A stretch of DNA of 64,000 bases from Asterella californica (lineage: Eukaryota > Streptophyta > Marchantiopsida > Marchantiales > Aytoniaceae). Shown in pieces: positions 1 to 11,233 of the stretch; the first letter of the stretch is position 1, and the number at the start of each line of letters is the position of its first letter. A program made the position numbers and the translations under genes. The stretch is taken from NCBI GenBank assembly GCA_036924285.1, contig JAYKYS010000005.1, positions 9,936,001 through 10,000,000 of the forward strand, read 5' to 3'. Under the pieces are notes generated by a model that saw only the letters and a program-made list of their open reading frames with translations, had not been told where the DNA came from and made no database searches.

Positions 1-59
1 TAAAACATTGCTCTTATGAGCTTAGAATGCACTATTATCTGCTGGGGGTCTCCATGGGG

Positions 60-1300
60 CAGAAAAGGACAAGGTTGAGTCCTTTAGCTTCCCATTGGTC
101 CACCCAAAAGTGAAGATAACTTGTCTTCTATCTAAGTGTGCGCTCTGGGAGGTTCGGGGCACTTTGACGAGGGATTTTGAAGATCAGAAGGCATGGACGG
201 AGAGCTCTCGACGGGAGGAGCAATCTGACCACAAATTTCACTCGATTTGGAGGTCCAGGGCATACGTTATGGCGATTTGAAGTTCATAGAGTGATGAGAG
301 TACAAGAGTTTCTCTTCCGATTGTAAGATTAAGGGGTTTGAGTGATTGAGCCGTCAGATTGAGACCAGATTTCATGGGCTTGTAGTCTGTCAGCTGCTGA
401 AGCTCTGGCCACAAATTTCACCACCGGATGTTGTGCGGATTGAGCGCAATGGCGATTTGAAGGCGACGGGGTGCAGAAAGCTGTCAATCTGAAGCAGCGA
501 GTTTGCAGATTTATGGAGGACGATCAGAACGGTCAAATCGGCTCAAATTTCCTGTGTAGTGAGTTTACCTTCTGAATTGATAGCACAGGAAGTTGGAGTG
601 GAAGTGGACGGTTCATTTAGTCGAAGAAGCTTCTGTCCTGAATCTGAGATTGGAAGTGCGTGTTAGTTTCTGTGGATTTGTGTTAATTGTGGGAGGAGAT
701 CTAGCCGTCAGATCTTCCTGAAATTTGACCTGCAAGTAGAGATTTTAGTATCCTACCTACGTGGCAAGTTTGAGAGGAGACTGAGCTGTAGATCTGTATC
801 TATCATGTGTGAAAGTTCGCTGGTTTTTCTGCCGAGTTGTATCGGCAACGATATCTACTCTAGGTCTCGAGTTGTCAGCGGCAGCTGGCTGAAAAGTATC
901 CAGTGCGACATTTGTATTGCTTTGGGGAGTATTCTAGGCGTAGATATGACTTTAGCGACCTACGTTGTATCCACGTCATGTGGTTGTTAGGTTCGCACTC
1001 AACGTGGCAAAGTGCGATCTTTGACCTGTAGAGTCGACTACCTGTCTAGCCTAGTCTCCGGTTTTTGGGACACGTTACGGTGCATGCATTAGAACCTTTC
1101 ACCCAGAAGACCCACACGTGGATGAGTATGACGGCACCAAACATGCGATGTGCATGTGTGCCACCTCATCGGTCCGTGAGGCTTGGGTTGCTTGGTTAGG
1201 GAGCTTGCACCTATCCTTGTTTTGTGTTCGAAACTTTTAAGCAAAGGGGAGTGACCTGTGTGGGGGCATTCGACCTGGGGAAAAATCCAAGAGATTGTTC
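60..1300 (+). repeat. Diverged LTR-like sequence, plus orientation
   Basis: No gene is recognised here. The order of short blocks matches the reverse complement of the LTR at 8558-9988: a 'cattggt' block, a 'gagctc' block, an 'aatttcactcgatttgga' block near 238, then 'gttatg' and 'ttgaagttca' blocks near 266-287. Similarity is patchy and judged by eye. I infer an old LTR of a related gypsy family in the opposite orientation to the neighbouring element. Neither end is defined. The short ORFs in it look like chance. Confidence 0.3.
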
Positions 1301-1388
1301 GTGTGGAGATCGTGGTGATCCTATGAGATTGAATCAGAGTTTTATGGATCGAGATACCTTTGTAGTTGGAGTGCACATGTTGTGAGAG

Positions 1389-1935
1389 ATGGACGAAGGA
1401 CTCTACTTACCGCCCAGATTCCCTTTTCGAAACCCTTTCTCGATTAAACTGATGTATATGGAACGAGTCCACTTTCAACAGTTTCTGATAGGATCCTTCG
1501 GGCATAACTTTACCGCGCAAGTTATGCTCTCGCCTGTCCCTGTGATCTTACCTGTTGTCACTTACGGCCAAGAATGGGACCTCACCGTCTTTATTCTCAT
1601 CTAACGAAGGATGGATCTAAATCAGCTCCCTCCTGTAAACTTTAACACCCAGTGCGAGATAAGACACATCTGTCGACCCAAAGCCATGTACGAAGCCCTA
1701 GTAGTGAGAAACTTCGGAGAGGAATACTACCGAGAGATCATGTCATCACATATTCCGTTTGTCGTGCCCATGATCATCCAACGTTTTCGTGTAGTTATCT
1801 TGACCCTTTACTGAGAGAAAGAAAGTGCTTAGTTATCGAGGAAGTTAGAGAGAAATCTACAAGAAACTTGTCGCTCTGCTGTGCATTGATCGCTAGCCAC
1901 AGCCAGAAGGTACGCCCTTGCTCAAAGGAAAGGCT
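1389..1935 (+). pseudogene. Unrecognised coding-like remnant
   Basis: One reading frame runs from 1389 to 1814 with a single stop at 1602-1604, then a different frame stays open to 1999. The peptide contains RHICRPKAMYEALVVRNFGE. I do not recognise it. It lies between the LTR-like block at 60-1300 and the integrase remnant of the next element on the opposite strand. It may be the start of an internal region of a plus-strand element, but chance openness is possible. Confidence 0.2.
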
Positions 1936-1939
1936 CTCG

Positions 1940-2990
1940 CTACGACAACGCATCTCTCATAACCCCGGTGGCATCATCACAAGATTAAGAACCCACTGAA
2001 AATAGATACTAGGTGGATAAGTAGATACAAGTCCATCTCTATAACAGACTTTAGAGTAGAACTGGCAGTGCAGACACGACGCAACAAAGTCCACCACGTC
2101 TTGATACAAACCCTTCCATCAGTAACGCTCCTTCATCTTCGTGTAAGTAGCTCATACTCGACGATGTCCAGCCCACAAGGTGTTATGAAATTCTTTCAGC
2201 AGATTCAGCTTCGTCGGTTGATCATCCACCACTCTAACAAGCATTCCATCTCTTCTTTTCGGACGTTTCCACAGATAACCTTCACGTAGAAGATAACTGT
2301 ACGCTTTCTGTCTGATCTCCTTGGACTCTGCATCACTCCATCTTTCTCTTCTACATAACGAACTCAGATAAAATCCAATATTGCGGAACTTTTCTGAGTA
2401 GAACTCCTCATTGAACGGCAATGGTTCCAAGTCTGAAGTCTGTTGATCAACTTGGCACCAAACGTCTCTCCTCTCTTCATTCTCCACCTCTGCAAACATC
2501 TCATCCTCATCTGTATAACGAGCCCTAGACAACATATCTACAACTGGATTGTCCTTCCTTGCTATATGCTTTAGCTCAGGGTTCAGACTCCGGACATAAG
2601 CAATCCATCGTAGCATTACTATGTCTGGTGTATTGCAGTTCGCTATCATACCCAACAAAGGCAAACAATCTGTTTCTAGTATCACACGAGCTCCTATCAA
2701 GAACTCTCGATCTACCTTCATAGCAGTAACAGCTCCCCACAACTCACGCTTCACTTGAGGATAGTTACGCTGTCTATCTGTTAAGATCCGAGCTCCAAAC
2801 CTTGAAACAAACCGCACACCTTCTGCATCTTCTTGACCAACTGTCCATCCAATCGCCTTTGGACTCGTATCAACAGTCAGTACCACAGGTCTACCGCTCT
2901 CGTAGCTAAGTCTCCTTAGTATAGGTGGAGACTTCAGAATCCTCTTCAGCTGCTCCATCGTCTCGTGATGTTCTTGCCGTCAAGTAAACC
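1940..2990 (-). pseudogene. RNase H / integrase N-terminal part, family D copy 1
   Basis: The frame from 2958 to 2152 begins in the RNase H domain (TVDTSPKAIGW, then LETDCLPLLGMI and the tether block ADMLSRAR-like VVDMLSRAR) and runs into the integrase zinc-binding region (FHNTLWAGHRRV). Beyond 2152 the same frame continues through in-frame stops as a recognisable integrase remnant with CLHCQF near 2060, ending in MMPPGL near 1957. The catalytic DDE core is missing, so integrase is truncated. Element F keeps a homologous segment (45942-45667), which helps place the break. Confidence 0.75.
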
Positions 2991-3965
2991 TCTTTCTCTT
3001 TCTCAGAAGTGCATATAGAGGCTCGGCAATGTGTGCATAATGAAGAATACTCACACGAAAGAACACACAAGCTCCTAAGAACCTTCGAACCTCAGTGATG
3101 TTGGTGCAATCAGCTATCCTTGCTATAGCGTCTACCTTCTCTAGGTTCGGACGTCTTCCGAAAGTACCACACATATGACCTACCACCACAATCTCTGACA
3201 TCCAAACCGAGATTTGGTACTTGACAGAGTGAGGTGTACTTCCTCCAAACGCATCAGAATCTTCTCCACATCTCGAATGTGGTCTGCAACGAACTTTCTG
3301 CAACCATCAGAAGTCACTTCTTCGTCCTTGTCCTCCACCGGACAACCTTTCATGGGAATATCTTCCAGAAACAGAATAATGACCTCAGGTACAAACTCTT
3401 GTAACACCTTATGCATCGCATTCTGCATATGGACTACTGAGTTTGTCGCACCTTGAGGAAGAGTACACATCCGCATCAACCCCAAAGGTGTACGCATGGT
3501 AGTCAAGTCTCTACTCTCCAAAGCAAGCTGAAACTGATCATAACCTGAAAACAGATCTCCAATAGAATAGATTGACCTTCCAGCAAACGCCTCAGCTACT
3601 TCATCAACCACAGGTCCTGTCCCGACGTTTCGAATCGTGATGTTGTTGACAGGCTGCAAGTCTTGGATGAAGCGCAGAGCTCCTGTCTTCTTAGGTACTG
3701 TGAACCATCGGCTAGAGTACGGAGCCATAGATGATTCTAGAATACCCATCTGCATCCTCTCCTTCAGTAACTCAATCACCTTCGGTAGTAAGGCACGAGG
3801 GACTGGAATCGGCTTCAAGTCCCAAGGTACGTGAGGAACAGTGAAGATAACCGTCGGAGCTATCACACTAAGATCCACACAACCAATCTCCTCAGCCGGG
3901 AAAGAAAATGCCTTACCATGACTAACTATCATTTGTTCAAAAGCTCGTTTCTCCTCTTCAGTCAA
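2980..3965 (-). pseudogene. Reverse transcriptase, family D copy 1
   Basis: Two overlapping minus frames (3965-3180 and 3303-2980) carry gypsy RT blocks in order: VPKKTGALRFIQDLQPVN, YSIGDLFSGYDQFQL, TPLGLMRMCTLPQGATNS, LFLEDIPMKGC, then the thumb and connection VVVGHMCGTFGRRPN and VRRFLGACVFF. The catalytic block normally written [F/Y]xDD reads FLED, so the first metal-binding Asp is Glu. Together with the frame change near 3200 this suggests an inactive enzyme. The insert GCPVEDKDEE after the catalytic block is shared with element F and marks the family. Confidence 0.8.
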
Positions 3966-4603
3966 GAAGCCACCCCTCCTATCTGGAGTTGCTCGAGTGT
4001 CTCTTGAGTAAAATTGTGTCCTACCTGTATAGGATCTCTAAGCACAGGCTCAGCAGCCGCTAACTCCATCTGTTGTTGAGAATCAACAAGTAATTGGGTC
4101 GCCACAGGTCTCACCTTCCTCGCTACAGCTTTATACTTGGCGTGTACTTCCGCTTCCTGATGAGAGTCACACCAACAGACTGCATCCTTCCATCCATTCT
4201 CCAGTCTCGGATGTGGACGATATCGCAAGTACGAAACAATCTCCTCATAGACTTCACGAGAATGAATGGGGATCACCACGCTACCTCCCATCTGCTCCAT
4301 CAACTTATCTACATCATCCAGCCAACGAACAAAAGACTGTACACCTACAAACTCATCATAAACATCAGAAATTGTTTCTTCTTCCTTCAGAACTCCTGTA
4401 CAGCGTAGATTTGCTGCATACTTCTCCATCTGCCTTCTACTCTTCTCAGTCAAATCCTCTACCCGCGTAAACTCGCTCCAATCATCAGAACTGAAAGCCA
4501 TCAAACCAGATTTCCAACTATATACAGTACAACTACTTTCTGAATCTTGAGCAGCCTTTCCATCAGCCTCCTGTGATCTCTCAGGCTGCTCAAGCGGGAT
4601 CAT
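3962..4603 (-). pseudogene. Protease-RT linker, family D copy 1
   Basis: An open 213-codon frame encodes a charged, mostly soluble linker that ends at the RT N-terminus. It overlaps the RT frame by four bases, which looks like a frame slip inside one original polyprotein rather than a designed overlap. No catalytic motif is visible. Its place between the protease C-terminal remnant (4600-4922) and RT supports assignment as the pol spacer. Calling it an independent gene is not justified. Confidence 0.6.
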
Positions 4604-4926
4604 AGTAGCAGTAGATCCATCACTCTCGCTATCCCGTCCTATGAGAGTGGTTTCAGAAAACCCTTACTCCTATAGATAGGAGAATCTCTCAAGGTCTGTC
4701 GGTTTCGTTCGTGGTTCGTACGAACGGTCAGAAACTGCACAGAACGTCTATCATCTGGACTACGGATCCTAGCGTAATGATATCCATCATCCATCACCTT
4801 GGTCTCCATTCGAACTGCTGATATAAGGCTGACCTAGAATCACAGGATATGAAGCAGAAGATTGCACGAAGAAGTGCTGATCTACATCCACATCACCTAT
4901 TTTCACCTTCACGTTAAGACAAGCGC
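4604..4926 (-). pseudogene. Protease C-terminal half, family D copy 1
   Basis: Read on the minus strand from 4920 the frame gives VKIGDVDVDQHFFVQSSASY then PVILGQPYI, the flap and hydrophobic C-terminal blocks of a retropepsin. A frameshift near 4815 moves the reading to METKVMDDGYHYARIRS. It continues the protease half at 6220-6569; the two are separated only by the solo LTR at 4927-6219. Confidence 0.75.
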
Positions 4927-6219
4927 TGTCGGAATGTGATCCGTCTACCTAGGAAAGCGCCGGGCTTCTGGCTGTGGTTGTTTACTCAAGAGGTTGGCTT
5001 TCAGGTCACAATAGGGCTATAAACACTCATACAGATGTGTAAGATCTAGTAATATGCTCAGAAAAGCGAAATTCAGGTCTAGCTGACAGTAATAGGATCC
5101 GGCGGCGAAGTTTGACACTCACGGAGAAGAAAACTATGAAGGTTTAGACTTCTAAACTTCCCCTATATGCAAATGAGGTACTACTGAACTCACACACGAA
5201 GTTTCAGCCTGAGATCAAATTCTGACACGGAGATATGGACAGAAGAGTTCTGAGCAAGAAAACTACGGCAATTTCTGGTACCTAGCTGGCTATTCCGACC
5301 TATATTAGAAGATTGGCTCGATCAATTTCAAATATTCTTACAGGATTTGGAGTCTACAGGATGCTGAACACCCTTGTGAAGTTGGGACTCCTGAATGTAC
5401 ACAAAACTCCAGATCTCCTCCTCTGAAGTCGCTGTTCTAGATTAAGAGCTTTTCAGACCCCCTCAGCTTCAGCGGCCGCCCTGAATTACTCAGTCACTCA
5501 ATCGATGTGAAACTTTTTGGGAAATCGTAGCCCTGCTGGCAGAGAACACAACCTCGAAGTTTTGAAGCAATTTCCTCAAATCTGCTGCAAGTGACACTGA
5601 AAACCCTAAATCCAACAAAAGTGATTCAATTCTGACACAATTCGAACTTCAATTGGTCATAACTTCGTCTTTATTGACTCAAATCGATCGAAAATTTCAC
5701 TGGAAGTGCTTGGCATGACGAGCTCTACCTCCCTGTGCACTCAGATTTCGAAGTCCCTCCACCAAATGCTCGAACTCTCCTTAAGACCTCTGTTTCTAAA
5801 TTTAGAGTTAAACTAAAGACAAAAACAGACCAATGGGAGTTCAAAGCTCCACCTGGCTGTCCTTTAGTGCCCTAATCCACGTGGTTACTCAACTTCACTC
5901 AAAGGCTACCACGTCAGCCCCTAAAGTGCCAGCATAAATCTTAAACTTCACGCAAAGGCATGTAAAATAACACGTAACCCTAAAAGATAATTTAAACAAT
6001 CTAGAAAGCGTGCATGGGCAACACGTAAGTACAACCCATGATCTTAAACCCTATCAACATGGTAATCAACCTACTAAGACTCAAAATAGTGTTAACACCG
6101 TATGCAAAGGTGTCAAACATATACATAAACGACTAGAAGTAATATGAGCTAACTTCTAGAACTACTAAAATCAAGCGTCGGAGTAGAAATATAACATGTA
6201 GCCGCCAAGTAGCGCGACA
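4927..6219 (-). mobile_element. Solo LTR inserted in the protease gene (1,293 bp)
   Basis: The sequence starts TGTCGG and ends GCGACA, so the termini are TGTCG/CGACA inverted repeats. It is flanked by GCGC at 4923-4926 and 6220-6223, a target duplication. Removing it rejoins the protease frame. Apart from a shorter start it aligns along its whole length to the element's 5' LTR at 8558-9988, at roughly 80% identity by eye and in the same order. It is therefore a solo LTR of the same or a sister family that landed in an existing copy. Orientation follows that LTR. Confidence 0.85.
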
Positions 6220-6569
6220 GCGCCGTATAGCTCACCTTTCTGGTTGTTTGCAGCAGGTAACACCCAACCATGGTTCAGCTCGATAGGTCACTGACCTCTC
6301 TCATACACCTCCCGTGACATGATGTTGATCTCAGATCCGTGATCAACTAAAGCAGCAACAGGTTCAGCCAAACTTCCAAGACGAACTCGTGTAGCAGTTG
6401 TAGCACGAGCCCAATGTCTCCTTCTGAAATCACTATCAGTAGCTGGACTCTCCTCGCCAACTTCTTCATCATCGAACTCAATAGTGTTGGTACCAGCAAC
6501 CAACGCTTCTTGCTGGTATCCCTTGTCATCAGCTTCCTGAAAATGCACCTTTTCCAAACTCTGCACCAT
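6220..6569 (-). pseudogene. Protease N-terminal half, family D copy 1
   Basis: The frame contains RVRLGSLAEPVAALVDHGSE followed by INIMSREVYERGQ. The retropepsin active site is usually D-[ST]-G; here it reads DHGSE, with His in place of Ser or Thr. I recall the same DHG form from retroelement proteins of charophyte algae, but this is from memory. A TGA follows ERGQ at about 6291 and the frame continues to ELYGA at 6223, where the solo LTR cuts it. Reading rejoins at 4926. Confidence 0.75.
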
Positions 6570-8500
6570 TCAGAGAAGTTCCTACCACATCTATCATTTG
6601 GCTTTCCAGTTGTTCAGACATCACATGTCTCTTGCGCTTGATGATGTCAATGATCAGTTCGTGAAACTCCCTCTTTGCAATACCAAGAACTTCCCAGAGA
6701 GAAAACTCGATTCGTGCATCCAGTATCCTCTGCTCCAAGATGCTCTTCAGATCAGTAGAAGTTTCAATATCAGCCGCCAACATGTAGGCCGGTCCCTTCC
6801 CTTTCTCTTGGGCAGTAAACCTCCTTCCAGCCACCGTTGGCTCTTGCTGAGATCTCTGCACGTCCTCCATCGGACCTGGTGCAGGTGGAGGAGCTTGAGA
6901 AATAGAGGGGATGTCCTCTGGAGGAGCTGCTCGTCTTCTTGTGACCCTCCGTTTATCTCTAGTCTCCTCAGGAACTCCAGTATCAAGTTCAGAGACCTCT
7001 CGTCGTCTCTTTTCCTCCATAGAAGCATTCTGTCAATGAACGTGTCTATCTACATCCAAGAATGCTCTGATAGAAGCAGCATCTACACGATCTCCCCATC
7101 CTGTGACCCTACGAATAGACTCGGCTCCTCTCTTCAGTATCTCAAAAGGAACTAGAGCCACACTCTTCTCAACAGTCCTATCTAGCAATGCAGGACTAGA
7201 AGAGACCTCAATATGCCCAGCATATACATCAGAATTTACCAGCGGTGTCATTAACGCAGTTGCTGTTGCATCTGCAGCAATCTGAGGTAGACTCCTCATG
7301 CCTCCTCATCCAAACTACGTGCTCAACGGCTCTCCAGTAGAAGAAAGGTGCAGCCTACCGTTTTGATAGCAAACCACACCATCTCGCACAGCAGCTGTGA
7401 GCTCTTGACAGTCTCCTCGGAAGTGATCAAGACTGTCAGACCAGATACATCTACGAACAGGAGTACCTCCTGGACGTGCAGCAGTAGGCGCCGGTGGCTG
7501 CTGTCTCTGCAATCCAACTAGCTCTACCTTCAGCTCTCGCATCTGCCGAATCAGGTCTTCGATCTGGTTCTGTTGATCATGGTTCTCGGCAGGTCTCTGA
7601 ACAAGTGCCCTTTGTGTCAGAGCTGGCACAGTTGGCATCAAAGGAACTGCAGCTGGGACAACAGGTCTGGGAGCAGGGGCCAAAGGCTGCTGCACTTGAG
7701 GAGCAGCATAAGATGGAGTGACCACTTCTGCAAGCGGACGTCCTCCCACAGCCACTCTTCCCCTCCTCTGTCTTGTCAGTACAGCCACAGCATCCTCAAC
7801 TCTCCCCCAATCCATAGTAACACCTCTCTCAACAGATCGATCGGTCAACATAAAACATAACCGATCTGTCGTAGCATCATCGGTAGCTTGCAGAAAAAGC
7901 TCTATTCTCCTAGCGTCTAAGGTTATTCGCTCTAGAGTTCAAAGTTGTCGGTATCTCCGATCAAACTCTCTCAGCAACTCACTCAGGCTCATCATACGAC
8001 CAGGTTGCTGCTCAACCCAGTCTAGAAATGTCCTTCTAGTAACTCTCTCTGAATCCTCCTCAAGAAACTCCTCTCGAAGAGATCGCTCAAAACTCATTCA
8101 GATTCCAAGATTTCTCCTCTGTACATCCCTGACTTGGTCCCGTAACTCAGGAATGATAGCTAACTCAAAACTTGCTATCATCTCAGCATCAGTAACCCTA
8201 ACAAGCTCCATCTCTCCTCTATACTCACGCAGATATCTAGAAATATCTCAACCTTCAAACCTTCCACATCTGTTCACAATAGCTTGCAAAGCCTTGGTGG
8301 ACTTTAACTCACCCCCTCCAATGATCGGATGTTGTTGGACCAGGGCTGCAAGCGTCTTCAAGATCTCAGCCGTGTCCAGATCAGATGCAGATGTCGCTGT
8401 AGAAGACGCAGGTGCAGTTGACGATGCAGCAGTAGACGTTGATGCTCCAGCCCAGAGGCAGCAGCAGCAGCTCCGCTCTTGCGATCCATCTCTTCTCCTT
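6529..8500 (-). pseudogene. gag, family D copy 1
   Basis: Gag is spread over several minus frames. From the N-terminus there is a Ser/Ala/Thr-rich leader near 8400-8490, a capsid-like stretch with EEFLEEDSERVTRRTFLDW near 8040, a frame 7851-7315 with a Pro/Ala/Gln-rich middle and a zinc-knuckle relic, then 7299-7033 and 7020-6529. The knuckle reads CIWSDSLDHFRGDC, so the second Cys is Ser; the copy in element F is an intact CX2CX4HX4C. The block AKREFHELIIDIIKRKR near 6660 is conserved in F. Frameshifts and at least two stops make it non-functional. Confidence 0.7.
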
Positions 8501-8537
8501 GTAGTAACTCAATCTTCTCAATCAATCACCCCAAGAT

Positions 8538-8555
8538 CTCTCAGTGGAAGCACCA
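8538..8555 (-). other. Primer-binding site, family D copy 1
   Basis: On the minus strand this reads TGGTGCTTCCACTGAGAG, two bases after the LTR end at 8558. The identical 18-mer follows the LTR of element F at 59161-59178, again with a two-base spacer. It would pair with a tRNA ending CTCTCAGTGGAAGCA-CCA, so with a 5' acceptor strand GCTTCCA. From memory that fits plant tRNA-Thr. Confidence 0.75.
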
Positions 8556-8557
8556 GA

Positions 8558-9988
8558 TGTCGGGTTGAGAGTCTTCTTGGGAAGGGCAAACCTTCTAGCT
8601 GTGATATGAGCTTGAAGGCTGTGTCCAATCTACTCAAGGAAGCGTTGGGCTTCAGGCTGTGGCTGGTTTACTCAAAGGATAGGCTTCAGGTCTCAAGGTG
8701 ATACTGAAAAACACTCATATAAGTCTCTTGGCTCTTCTGATATGTTCAAGAAGCAAAGTTCAGGCTTAACTAGCAATGATAAGATCAGATGGCGAACTTT
8801 GACACTCAAGATTGAGAAATATGTGAAGGTTCAGACTTCAGAACTCTTGCTACATGTCAATAAGGTCCTACTGGATACACATACGAAGTTTCAGCTTCAG
8901 ATCAATTCAGAGCACTAAGATATGAGTAGAAACTTTCTCAGTAGAGAAATTACGACAATTTTTGGTGCCCAGACAGCTATTTCGACCTAGAACAGAGAAT
9001 TGGCTTTATCACTTTGGAAAATTCTTACAGGATTTGCAGTACACAGCTTGCTGAACACTCCTGTGAAGTTGGACCTCCTGATTCCACACAGAACTCCAGA
9101 TCTCGCTCTCTGAAGTTGCTGTTCCAGATTGAGAGCTTTTCGGACCCCCTCTACTTCATCGGTCACCTTGAATTACGCACTCACTCAATTGACATGAAAA
9201 TTTGGAGACAGTCGTAGCCCTGCAGACAGTGAACACAACCACGAAGGTTTGAAGCGATTTCCTCGATTCTGCTGCAATTGACACTCAAAACCTCAAAATC
9301 AACAAGAGTGATGCAGTTTTGGCACAATCTGAACTTCAATTGGGCATAACTCTTTGTTTATTGATCCAAATCGATCAAGAATTTCACTGATAGTGCTTGG
9401 CTCGACGAGCTCTATCTCCTTGTGCTCTCAGATTTCACAGTGTCCTCACCAATTGCCCGAAATCCTCTTTAGAGCTCTGTTTCTAAGTTTAGAGTTACAC
9501 AAAAGACAAAAATGAACCAATGAGAGTTCATAGCTCCATTTGGTTGTCCTTTTGTGCCTTAAACCATGTGGTAACTTAATTCAACTCATAGGCTACCACG
9601 TCAAGTCCCCTAAAGCGCCAGCGTATAACCTAAACTACCTAAAACGACACATAGCCCTGAAAGTAAACTAAAACCAGCTAAAAGCGTGCATGTGCAACGC
9701 GTAAGTACAACCCACGAGCTTAAACCCTATCTACATGGTAAATCTAAGTCATGTACATTGAATATCATAGATAAGTATGAATTCACTTGCACAAGCGTAC
9801 GAATACTTGAACAAGATAAATAACATACTACCAACCTACTAGGACCTATAATATATGACAGAGTTAACACCATATGCAAAAGGTGTCAAACATAAGTATA
9901 AAAGACTAAGAACAATACATAGCTAACTTCTAAGGCTACTAAACTTCAAGTGTCGGAGTAAAAGTAACATGCGCCAAGTAACGCGACA
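8558..9988 (-). mobile_element. 5' LTR of family D copy 1 (1,431 bp)
   Basis: The lower end is TGTCGG at 8558, next to the primer-binding site, and the upper end is CGCGACA at 9988. On the minus strand this is an LTR running from TGTCG to CGACA directly upstream of gag. It aligns to the solo LTR at 4927-6219 with about 60 bp more at its gag-proximal end and a larger region near 9730-9830. No protein-coding stretch is evident. Beyond 9988 it abuts the hairpin-bearing terminus of the next LTR-like block. Confidence 0.75.
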
Positions 9989-11233
9989 ACAGTGATAAGT
10001 GAATCATTTACTATGTCAAATGATTCACATCACGACGGCGTAACTCAAAGCAAGAGAAACTTCTCTTTGCTAACAAACAGAGCCACAACAGTGTCACGCG
10101 ATCCAAACCCAAGTGCAAACCACATCCATGTACAAGCTCTTAGCCCAAACTAGCTACCACAAGCTGTATATAACCAACCAGAACTCTAACGAACTTAAAA
10201 GAGCAAAACCCGTAGCGAAGAAATCGGAAAAGGTCTATTTGAGAACTTCCTCCTTTCGCTGAACGGACTTCAGATGTCAATAGGGTCTCTTCCGTTGACT
10301 CCGTTAACCCAAGAAACCTTCAGATCCGACTCCCAACAGCCGAGATCTCGCTGATTTTCGGTCGCAAGTGATCGAATCTTCAAAAACTCCTTCTTGTGGC
10401 TTAAAATTGCGCACACCGCACAAACGGATCGTCCAAACTGATATCCGTCTTCTCTGGCAGGTAGATCTAGCTACCATGAACCCAATGAGACTCCAAACAA
10501 GCCGTTTGGAGTTCTCCTTGCAAAACCACACGAGAAATTTGATCGCAAGTTGTAAAAAACTGACGTAAACCGACTCCCTGCGGCTCAAACTCGCTCACCA
10601 CACCCAAACCAACAATCCAATCCACACACGGTCTTCTCCAATGAGTAGATGAAGACTCCCTGATCGCGTAGGCACCAAGAACGAAGAGCTTGGCTCACCG
10701 ATCGCGAAAACAACCCAATCTCAGATCGCAGACGAACGAAAATATGATATAAGCGCTTCCCTGCGAGCCAATTTCACTTAGAACTCCTAAACCGCCCGAT
10801 GAAACTTGGTATCGTCTTCAATTTCTTGTAGAACTCGGTGTTTTGATCCCGATGGATCCAAGGACAGCAAGTTTGGACTCCGGAACGATCCGAACGGTCC
10901 AACTCTCCTTCACAGATAACTGAAATCTCCAAATCTCTTTCCTGCGTCTCAATTTCTCTCAAAACGCAACCCCTGATCCGTCTCTCCTCAAACCGTCTTA
11001 ACCTGTGCGTAGCCTGCACAGATCTAAACCCAATGACACCTTGCGCGCGTGTATTGGACTTCCCAAATCTCCAAAACATCCATCGACATGTCGTAAGAAC
11101 AAGCAAGCCCCTTAAGCAGCCCCCTTGCGTCAGTCTCTATAAGTACGAAGTTCTCTCAATAATAATGAAGCAGGCCCCTTGCGTCTTTTATATAACGCAT
11201 GAAGCCTTAAATATCCAGTCAGCAAGTAAACTA
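9989..11233 (-). repeat. LTR-like block (R/U5 side), minus orientation
   Basis: No gene is recognised in this 1.2-kb stretch. It begins with a hairpin-bearing terminus (9999-10038) like the ends at 13253 and 15662. The rest is anonymous with no coding motif. A TATA box on the minus strand at 11185-11194, and 'aagc-agcccccttgcg' blocks near 11115 resembling those of the LTR at 43385-44716, suggest an LTR transcribed on the minus strand. The limits are uncertain. Confidence 0.4.
11185..11194 (-). promoter_or_regulatory. TATA box of a minus-strand LTR
   Basis: The minus strand reads GCGTTATATAAAAGACGC, a good plant-type TATA box. It lies about 40 bp downstream (in minus orientation) of the three 157-bp tandem repeats. 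That is the arrangement expected for an LTR promoter with a repeated upstream region. Transcription is inferred, not shown. Confidence 0.5.

Larger units (their letters stand above)
1940..9988 (-). mobile_element. Family D Ty3/gypsy element, copy 1 (decayed, nested)
   Basis: On the minus strand the order is 5' LTR (8558-9988), primer-binding site, gag, protease, reverse transcriptase, RNase H and the start of integrase. A solo LTR interrupts the protease. Integrase breaks off near 1940 and no 3' LTR is visible. Frameshifts and stops are present in every domain, so this copy cannot encode a working polyprotein. The second copy (element F, 43385-60306) shares the same gag, the same primer-binding site and the same RNase H, which defines the family. 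Confidence 0.85.

Noticed and set aside
2068..4470. Plus-strand open frames opposite the family D pol
   Set aside because: They have no motifs and are antisense to clear RT, RNase H and linker sequence.
7718..8701. A 327-codon plus-strand frame
   Set aside because: It is antisense to gag, Ser/Arg-rich and low complexity, and runs across the primer-binding site into the LTR.
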